A DNA stretch of 17,018 bases from contig DQIG01000218.1 in NCBI GenBank assembly GCA_003525885.1, forward strand, positions 1 through 17,018. The letters run 5' to 3'. The DNA is from Stenotrophomonas sp. Its GTDB lineage: Bacteria > Pseudomonadota > Gammaproteobacteria > Xanthomonadales > Xanthomonadaceae. The translations under genes were made by a program, and so were the position numbers. Shown here in pieces: positions 13,601 to 17,018 of this stretch (within the stretch, counting starts at the first letter, position 1; the number at the start of each line of letters is the position of its first letter). Under the pieces are notes generated by a model, which was given only the letters and a program-made list of their open reading frames with translations, had not been told where the DNA came from and searched no databases.

Positions 13601-15885
13601 GGGCCCTCCTGCACGACCTCCACGGCGGCGCCCTTCAGGTCGCCCTCCGGACGGATGCCGGTGACGCGCACACGGGTGCCCGGTGTCTGCTTGAAGTCGT
13701 AGATCCAGATCGTGTCGTGCGCAGGGTTGCCGTCGCTGCTTCCCGGCAGGGGCGCATCTGCCGGCCACGGATCGGCCAGCACCAGTCGGTCGCTTGGCTC
13801 CGAGCCTGGCACCACGCGCAGAACACGGTAGACACGCTCGCCTGGAATACGCAGGCCGATGAACGCACTGCCCAGCGAAGGTGCCGGGACCGTCTCGTCC
13901 AGTTGCAGGGTGGCAACGCCTGCAGCGTCGACGGCGGCACCGATCAGGCGGCCACCGAAGCCCCACTGGGTCAGGTCGTGCTGCAACGCCAGCACTGACA
14001 ACCGCGAGTAGGCCAGGTGCTCGATGTCGGTGCTGTAGCTGATCGACTTGTACTGATAGACGCTCTGCGCCAGATGCCAACGCGCCAGCATCGCGGCATG
14101 GGCTTCGGTGCTGACACCTTCACCGGTGATCTTGGCCGGATTGAGCATCACCTCCACGCCCGGCGCCGGCACGCGCAGCGTCGCCGCCTTCCAGGTTCGG
14201 CGGTCCAGATAGCTGTACTCGATGCCGTCGGCAGCATTGGCCAGGGTGTAGTTCACCTGGAACTGGCCCTTCTTGATCGTGGCCATGTTGACGACGCCGG
14301 AAAGGGGCTGCTCGTCGGCCGCCCAGGCTACACCCAGCCGGCCCTTGGCCCAGGTCACCTGGCCGAAGCCGGCCAGCGCGATGGCGTCGAGCACGGCCTG
14401 GTGGCTGCGCACCTCGGTCAGCCAGTAGTCGTAGCCCAGCGCGTTGTCCGCACAGTGCAGCATGAAGGCCTTCAGGCTTTCGATATCGATGCGCCGGTCG
14501 GCCATGCCCAAGCCGGCGATGCGCTTGCCGTTCTCATCATGGATGCCACGCGCGTAAGCCAGGATCTGCGCGCCCGGGTTGCTGGTTTCCTCGGTCACCC
14601 AGCCGGCCGCTTCGCCCTTCCACACCGGAATCGGCCGCGCATGGGCCACGCAGCGGATCTCATCCGGGGTGCCATTGAGCTGGCCGGACGCCTTCATCTG
14701 CAGGCCGATGGCAGGAATGCCGGCATGGCTGGCGTCGTCGCGCTGCACGCTGACCAGCGTGGTCCAGGTGAAATTCGCCTGCGCGCCACTGCCATCGGTG
14801 TTCTGCCCGGCCACCCGTACGCGCACGTCGTACTGGCCCAGCTCCACATCGCGGCCGTAGCTGACGCGGCGCGCTTTCTGCGTGCGTCCCACGACGCTGT
14901 AATTGCCGAACGACTGCCAGGCATCGGAGCCGACCGGCCGGTACTGGATCTGGATCTGCTCGCGGTTGTCCTTGTCCTTGCCCTTGGACGTGGTATCCCA
15001 CAGCCGGAACTCGATGTTCACCTGCAGGCGCAGGGTGTCTACCGAGCTGGTGCGTTCCACCCACGGGCTGGCCACGTGCTTGGCATCGCTGCCGGTATCC
15101 AGCAGCTGCGCACCTTCAACGACATCGGCGTTGCTGTACAGCGGAATCGCTTCGTCCGGCATCTGCGGGAAACCGCGGAACCAGGTGCGTACACCTTCGT
15201 AGCTGGATAGCGGTGCCTCGCCGTTCTGCAGGCCTTCCACGCGGCCCACGTTGATGCCCGGGCTGAGGGTCAGGCCGACGTACTGCTCATCGCCCTCGAA
15301 CCAGGTGTACGGGCGACTGATCAGGTCCGGAGCGAGGCGCGTGGAACCGAACAGCAGGCCCAGCGGTTCATAGGCGCGCACACGGTTGCGCGGCGCTGCC
15401 AGGGAATACGCAGTGTCGGCGACACCGCCACCACCAGGCTTGGGTGGCTTCGGCGTGAGAACCTTGTTGATCAGCACGCTGCCGGCCACGTAGACCGCGG
15501 ATGCAGCCAGCGTGCCGTACGTGCCTGCGATGGCGCCTGCGCCCCACGCGGAACCGGCCACCAGCGTGCCGATGCCGAAGGTGAAATAGGTCAGTGCGAT
15601 CATCGCCACCAGCGGAATCACGGCCTTGCCCACCACGCTGCGCACTTCGATCAGCTGGCCATGGCGAGGCCGTACCTGCATCCACTGCTCGCGCGGCACC
15701 TCCAGCCCGTCCACGCAGACCTGCCATGCCCGGCCATCAAGCCCGTCGACATGGCGCATGAGGAACGCGTACAGGCTTTCACCCGGGCGCAGGTCGACCG
15801 GCACATTGCGCTGGCCATCCAGCAGCACCGGGTGCGGGGTGATGATGAGGCGGCCGTCGACCGCCGGTTGTGGTGTCAGTTCCAT
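7609..15885 (-). CDS. Giant central tail/host-specificity protein, gpI-gpJ (TipJ)-like with tandem binding modules
   Basis: This 2758-residue protein should form the tail tip and receptor-binding fibre, as gpJ does in lambda (1132 residues). Residues 1-85 look ubiquitin-like and 88-143 are a long hydrophobic Gly/Ala segment, both as in gpI. A TipJ-like core covers about 160-780, with two FN3/Ig-like domains at about 790-985 and a coiled coil at 993-1114. Jelly-roll-like modules follow at about 1119-1260, 1416-1570, 1840-1994, 2038-2208, 2257-2408 and 2502-2673, typically opening GSxLLxNxxFxxGxxGW. Four of them end (V/L/I)xD(V/I)TD and are joined by Ala/Gln-rich coiled coils. Residues 1612-1785 resemble an ILEI/FAM3 domain. 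Residues 2686-2758 match the gpJ C-terminus. The ATG at 15885 overlaps the peptidase gene by 10 bases, with AGGG about 9 bases upstream. No frameshift is seen. Confidence 0.9.
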   Translation of the reverse strand: MELTPQPAVDGRLIITPHPVLLDGQRNVPVDLRPGESLYAFLMRHVDGLDGRAWQVCVDGLEVPREQWMQVRPRHGQLIEVRSVVGKAVIPLVAMIALTYFTFGIGTLVAGSAWGAGAIAGTYGTLAASAVYVAGSVLINKVLTPKPPKPGGGGVADTAYSLAAPRNRVRAYEPLGLLFGSTRLAPDLISRPYTWFEGDEQYVGLTLSPGINVGRVEGLQNGEAPLSSYEGVRTWFRGFPQMPDEAIPLYSNADVVEGAQLLDTGSDAKHVASPWVERTSSVDTLRLQVNIEFRLWDTTSKGKDKDNREQIQIQYRPVGSDAWQSFGNYSVVGRTQKARRVSYGRDVELGQYDVRVRVAGQNTDGSGAQANFTWTTLVSVQRDDASHAGIPAIGLQMKASGQLNGTPDEIRCVAHARPIPVWKGEAAGWVTEETSNPGAQILAYARGIHDENGKRIAGLGMADRRIDIESLKAFMLHCADNALGYDYWLTEVRSHQAVLDAIALAGFGQVTWAKGRLGVAWAADEQPLSGVVNMATIKKGQFQVNYTLANAADGIEYSYLDRRTWKAATLRVPAPGVEVMLNPAKITGEGVSTEAHAAMLARWHLAQSVYQYKSISYSTDIEHLAYSRLSVLALQHDLTQWGFGGRLIGAAVDAAGVATLQLDETVPAPSLGSAFIGLRIPGERVYRVLRVVPGSEPSDRLVLADPWPADAPLPGSSDGNPAHDTIWIYDFKQTPGTRVRVTGIRPEGDLKGAAVEVVQEGPEFWHYVRTGQYVPPSNESSLQTRPVASNLKVIERQVSRGGSVHTELQASFDVSGPAGETRVLSDPDGNAALEEVARTTTRSASWAIPGAGTYPVVVRPYSPDGRAGVAVSTQYTTLGADAPPVLVDLFDIEELSGGVRRYVWGFSSDTVQSADFAGVEIRYTAGSIDNPLWEHMTPLGDAGGFFTSAIEAVLPEAGSWTFACRSRNTAGVLSVGARYLRRSLGRNTGQTLEGIGGVVESVKQDLGKEINARIDSDLAAATRAAEALRSESLRLQDQITASAQRLAGQAERLDQQAQALKASTDGLAREVLDRAAGDLNTRTELTTAVTRETSERRSDVENLTRMVSQLSAGSGVQFDSKRIWYFDSSVEGWGANGGSPTLVEGWLRPANHASDAFVTSPRGQDVQGAAHRFVKLRIRKVGSPAWDGRLLWNGPGQSWDNARMVQFAEPGYDSNGIATLNVDNIPWNGTVVDQIRLDLSKAQTDAHYFLLDWVAIGRPTPGASVAMLQDEATARVAADSSEAGRRESLAVQLRGSYEGGDLAGVSQGLIAAEKTARLSGDQVNAQSIQALQARMPAGTGALATSASVSSLQQAMVTADTALGRRVESLDATMGDKIGSSAFNALKTEVGQLDGRVASSSQDLVQLKSRMEAVMGAGSNLALNGDFNLGAGTGWTFFNTTAASVVPEGRGNSLCWKAEPYAGGSNTVVSAAVNEGRVIALTAGRRYRVSCWTRTSEDFDGTADNTKLRVADHNGNLMGGATQSFPKSADWVKTETFVTLSPTGTVQGIKVTINRNGTAGTLWLDDLWVEDVTDVDANATAVSGLSTRVEQIDGKLTGAAENVTRLASGIGNMVAYNIIANAHIAASPTGGPRASGVYRANGSIVPGMGANRGLRVGIINADNSITDTAVFDTHGNLQSESARFNTWYDQTLKDNQYFIAYTSDAVGAISSASNADTSGLRTRLLDAGLSQENLAALSGSRMLVMIGRRRSGAGGGRQILSPLPETGRTGMWVEMTVTLLNGVPTGSQDSSMLDRAARSNAEALTGLRTDVSKLGTDLVSAADSLTSLAARVETSVTSSDNVLRNSTFAGSAAWWTLTRTVTANTVDWMKASGQSGDALLMAHGPQAGQNPFITANDARWLPVVAGRSRRYRLVMVARTVDDATATLVCRLRVRTTGVGESHADVTLNLSDAAWKTYTAEWSAAQDRNEIMPQVHLTNAGGKVLFDRVELYDITDAQDIAGNATAIANLRSDVVQLGDRVTSSASSVLKLQSDVQSVLNGSDSLFPLGAFETFQDGQLLGNAAGTIYTARADARRTGERGLDVNVAANTSPNTNADMYFGQWTPITGNRRIYVEYYARLHPDSIQPTAGSIRVGWQTTNEANAENSWPLQAYALASLRKDGWTKVSGYMNTAASAAKWRMLVSIPGGSGAREVGVRVQVDDIRMIDVTDAYAAQQSAAATATAVTALTTKVDQQGTKVDAQAQQITDLSSGLKGVLNTGSGLLPNPDFAEGLGGWTASAAANGAVWSTVNGDGRPGVLLNRYTSVNPTLQANGGKWVPINGARRLRVIVRACGAGGANNLMVRMYRKNAAGQQSYQDLRAVFAVDAFETRSFDFDAFNSGIDAWRLNVYAYPDNGQVRVDSVQVYDITDQLANDANASAISGLSTSVSQQGSKLDTTARDLTQLKTQVGDVSASGFSQLQSQVSQQGTQLTALSGRVDGVQASLGGKADAAVVTSMQAQVRNLGAGGNLLMNTTFPLWQRSGWGWGSNPNARWFELGNPTGDGSWHPVGVFGLGSATGGTVAAGEIAWWGTEYDIAVEAGKTYCASAWINTHRVEAKLEMTFFDASGKNVGLVHSPGVRSNTSTPISLDRLTRPFVITKAPATAVLVRFRVIVIGTGEIDPYFWMFRPMLSQVDPAATAPPTWSAGGTESSAQWSVNVRADGRVGGVQLASSGQVSRFDVVADAFSVSAPGGGRRTEYSDGNWRVYDEAGRLRVRMGVW
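8340..11640 (-). repeat. Tandem divergent fibre modules within the giant tail gene
   Basis: The segment consists of repeated units of about 600-730 bases, each a jelly-roll-like domain plus coiled-coil linker, with one unrelated domain (about 10530-11052) inserted. Unit ends share DNA as well as protein motifs: TCGGTGATGTCATAGA is identical on the plus strand at 8663-8678 and 9905-9920, and related sequence occurs near 9267 and 11163. Elsewhere the units are strongly diverged, which points to old duplication or exchange and not to recent tandem copying. Confidence 0.65.
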
Positions 15886-16271
15886 GCGTAGTATCCCTCG
15901 ATCCTCAGCCCGAATCCGGGCAGGTCACGAACGCGGTGCAGCACGCTGCAGCCGTTCGTTTCGTTGCTGTGCAAGACCCAGCCCTCATGGGCCAGGAAAA
16001 AGAAAACCCCGGCGTGGCCGGGGTTGTGTTGTCCGCGTTCGATCATCAGTACCAGGTCGCCGTCCTGTGGAGGGCCCTCGCGAGGTACCGCCTGCGCGCG
16101 CGACAATGCGCCCAGCTCGGCGGAGCCACGCCGCCCGCGCGGCCGGCGCCCGGGCAGTGCCACTTCACGGGCGAACAGCGCTCGCTGCACCTGCATCACC
16201 AGGTCGGCGCAGTCGCACGCCGCTTCGTCATAGGGGATGCCCACCCATCGCTCGACGTCGACCAGGCGCAT
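15876..16271 (-). CDS. NlpC/P60 family tail peptidase (gpK-like)
   Basis: A 131-residue cysteine peptidase of the NlpC/P60 family, expected to cut peptidoglycan stem peptides during DNA entry or to act in tail-tip assembly. Cys21 in CDCADLV, His86 in NPGHAGVF and a polar residue near VLHSN (His101) fit the catalytic set. It is much shorter than lambda gpK (199 residues) because the N-terminal Mov34/JAB-like domain is absent, as in many related phages. The frame stays open upstream, but the ATG at 16271 fits the family start and overlaps the DUF1833 stop by one base (TGATG). The 3' end overlaps the giant gene by 10 bases. A terminator-like hairpin with a T-tract is embedded at the codons for the catalytic His motif. 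Confidence 0.9.
   Translation of the reverse strand: MRLVDVERWVGIPYDEAACDCADLVMQVQRALFAREVALPGRRPRGRRGSAELGALSRAQAVPREGPPQDGDLVLMIERGQHNPGHAGVFFFLAHEGWVLHSNETNGCSVLHRVRDLPGFGLRIEGYYAWN
15997..16025 (-). terminator. Intragenic terminator-like hairpin in the NlpC/P60 gene
   Basis: On the minus strand AACCCCGGC (16017-16025) and GCCGGGGTT (16005-16013) form a perfect 9-base-pair stem with a 3-base loop. The T-tract TTTTCTTTTT (16006-15997) follows, sharing its first two bases with the stem. It has the form of a strong intrinsic terminator, points along the tail operon, and lies within codons for NPGHAGVFFFL. Whether it acts is unknown; translation or phage antitermination may suppress it. Confidence 0.5.
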
Positions 16272-16732
16272 CAGAAGATTCCCGGCAACGTGAACGGATT
16301 GGCATGCAGCAGCACGGCCTGCTGGCGCATCAGGAAGTCGACACCACACTGGGCACTGACCGTGCGCGTGTTGACCGACACCTGGGTCATCGGCAGGTCG
16401 TACTCGGCCTCGATGGCTTCAGGATCGGCGCGATCGGTCAGCATCAACCGTGCGGTCACCATCTCTCCGGGGGCCAGTCCTTCCAGGTCCTCGGTAAGTG
16501 CGCGGCCGATGTTGTCGATCACCAGCTGCGCGCGCGGTGCCTGTCCACTGACATCGTCGGGAAGCTGGAAGCCGAACGGTGCGGCAATGAACTCCCTGCC
16601 GTTGCTGGTCCAGTTGACGTTGTCGTTGACGATCCGCAGCACCTCCGGCATCGAGGGTGCCGACACTTCCAGCAGCATCAGCGGTCCCTGAGTGTCGGCC
16701 AGGCGCTGGCGGCGCTCATGGAACGAACTCAT
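16271..16732 (-). CDS. DUF1833 family phage tail protein (gpL position)
   Basis: A 153-residue protein matching the DUF1833 phage family: an N-terminal SFHERRQRLADT, a β-rich middle (LMLLEVSAP, EVLRIVNDN, REFIAAPFGFQLPDD, AQLVIDNIGR) and a C-terminal QQAVLLHANPFTLPGIF. It has no signal or membrane segment. DUF1833 genes lie between the tape-measure region and the NlpC/P60 gene in lambda-like phages, where lambda carries gpL, so it is probably a baseplate or tail-tip ring protein; the two families are not shown here to be homologous. The ATG at 16732 has GGAG 8 bases upstream and overlaps the previous stop as ATGA. Confidence 0.85.
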   Translation of the reverse strand: MSSFHERRQRLADTQGPLMLLEVSAPSMPEVLRIVNDNVNWTSNGREFIAAPFGFQLPDDVSGQAPRAQLVIDNIGRALTEDLEGLAPGEMVTARLMLTDRADPEAIEAEYDLPMTQVSVNTRTVSAQCGVDFLMRQQAVLLHANPFTLPGIF

Positions 16733-17018
16733 CGCATGTACTCCAATACAAGATCGCGCTTGGAGAAACGGAACCGGGTGTTCAGTGGCACCAGACGGCC
16801 GATACCCTGCGGGAAGCGGGCGCTGATCGGCTGCCCGGTCCGCGGGTGCTCCATCGTGAACCAGCCGACGCGACCGACATCGTGCAGGTACCACTCTTCG
16901 AATGCCTCGGCGTCAGCCGCGGTGCGGAACTGCACCGAGGCGTACACGTTCTTCATCACCCGGCTGTTGAGCGCGCGCATCTTGCTGGGTCCGCGCTCCA
17001 TCTCGGTCCGCTCTTCCG
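16729..17018 (-). CDS. Small tail protein in gpM position (N-terminus beyond window edge)
   Basis: At least 95 residues are visible and the frame is still open at the right edge, so the true start may lie outside; an ATG at 17001 would give 90 residues. The sequence has a helical part (RTAADAEAFEEWYLHDVG), then a β-rich part with aromatic and Gly/Pro positions (GWFTMEHPRTGQPISARF, IGRLVPL) and the ending LVLEYMR. This pattern recalls small tail proteins encoded between the tape measure and DUF1833 genes, where lambda has gpM, but I do not recognise a named domain. It overlaps the DUF1833 gene by four bases. Confidence 0.75.
   Translation of the reverse strand, partial: EERTEMERGPSKMRALNSRVMKNVYASVQFRTAADAEAFEEWYLHDVGRVGWFTMEHPRTGQPISARFPQGIGRLVPLNTRFRFSKRDLVLEYMR

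Larger units (their letters stand above)
6388..17018 (-). mobile_element. Distal tail module of a lambda-like prophage, remnant or tailocin (right end beyond window)
   Basis: Seven co-oriented genes follow the siphophage order: small tail protein, DUF1833, NlpC/P60, giant gpJ-like protein, three small distal proteins. The first four overlap one another by 1-10 bases. In an integrated lambda-type phage the tail end lies beside an attachment site, so a host-phage boundary between 6242 and 6387 is expected. No integrase, repressor, lysis, capsid or terminase gene is visible, and no repeated attachment core can be recognised from one end alone. Base composition is similar to the host part. Confidence 0.85.

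Noticed and set aside
10867..13998. A 1043-codon open frame on the plus strand, antisense to the giant tail gene
   Set aside because: Its product is rich in Arg, His, Ala and Gly with no recognisable domain, and it runs opposite a protein with clear tail motifs. Long antisense frames are expected in GC-rich DNA with this codon bias.
1..17018. CRISPR array, tRNA or rRNA gene, or insertion sequence
   Set aside because: No regularly spaced repeats, cloverleaf-like segment, rRNA sequence or transposase were seen on either strand.

Overview
The window looks like a chromosomal piece of a GC-rich gammaproteobacterium of the Xanthomonadaceae, most likely Stenotrophomonas. The gene content (rimO, greB, a YjgR-type ATPase) is ordinary for that group. 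A perfect palindrome that begins with GTAG and ends with CTAC, between greB and its convergent neighbour, has the form of the SMAG (Stenotrophomonas maltophilia GTAG) repeats. This assignment comes from reading the sequence; no database search was run.

Host part, 1-6387. A secreted lytic transglycosylase (minus strand, cut by the left edge) is divergent from a three-gene plus-strand operon: a YjgR/HerA-like ATPase, a small lipoprotein and the transcript-cleavage factor GreB. The two junctions in that operon are 4-base stop/start overlaps using TTG and GTG starts. Convergent with it is a minus-strand pair, rimO (methylthiotransferase for ribosomal protein S12) followed by a DUF3025 gene, joined by a GTGA overlap. 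The SMAG-like palindrome fills the 19-base gap between the two transcription units and supplies the stop codons of both flanking genes. rimO has a credible promoter (TATACT) and a leader with a hairpin.

Phage part, 6388-17018, all minus strand and cut by the right edge. This is the distal tail module of a lambda-like siphophage. In transcription order it holds a small tail protein (partial), a DUF1833 protein, an NlpC/P60 peptidase, a giant 2758-residue central tail/host-specificity protein, and three small proteins of 71, 89 and 187 residues. The first four genes overlap one another by 1-10 bases. The giant protein appears to fuse a gpI-like N-terminus to a TipJ/gpJ-like core, followed by coiled-coil linkers and a string of six jelly-roll-like modules. 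Four of these modules end in a recurring D(V/I)TD motif. An unrelated domain that resembles the ILEI/FAM3 fold lies among them, and a short gpJ-like C-terminus closes the protein.

Two hairpin-plus-T-tract structures point in the direction of tail transcription. One lies inside the NlpC/P60 coding sequence at its catalytic-histidine codons. The other lies after the giant gene and just ahead of the ribosome site of the 71-residue gene. No integrase, repressor, lysis or capsid gene is in view, so the element could be an intact prophage, a remnant or a tailocin-like particle. Its left boundary must lie in the 146 bases between the last tail gene and rimO, but no attachment core could be identified. 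No gene-free stretch exceeds 300 bases.
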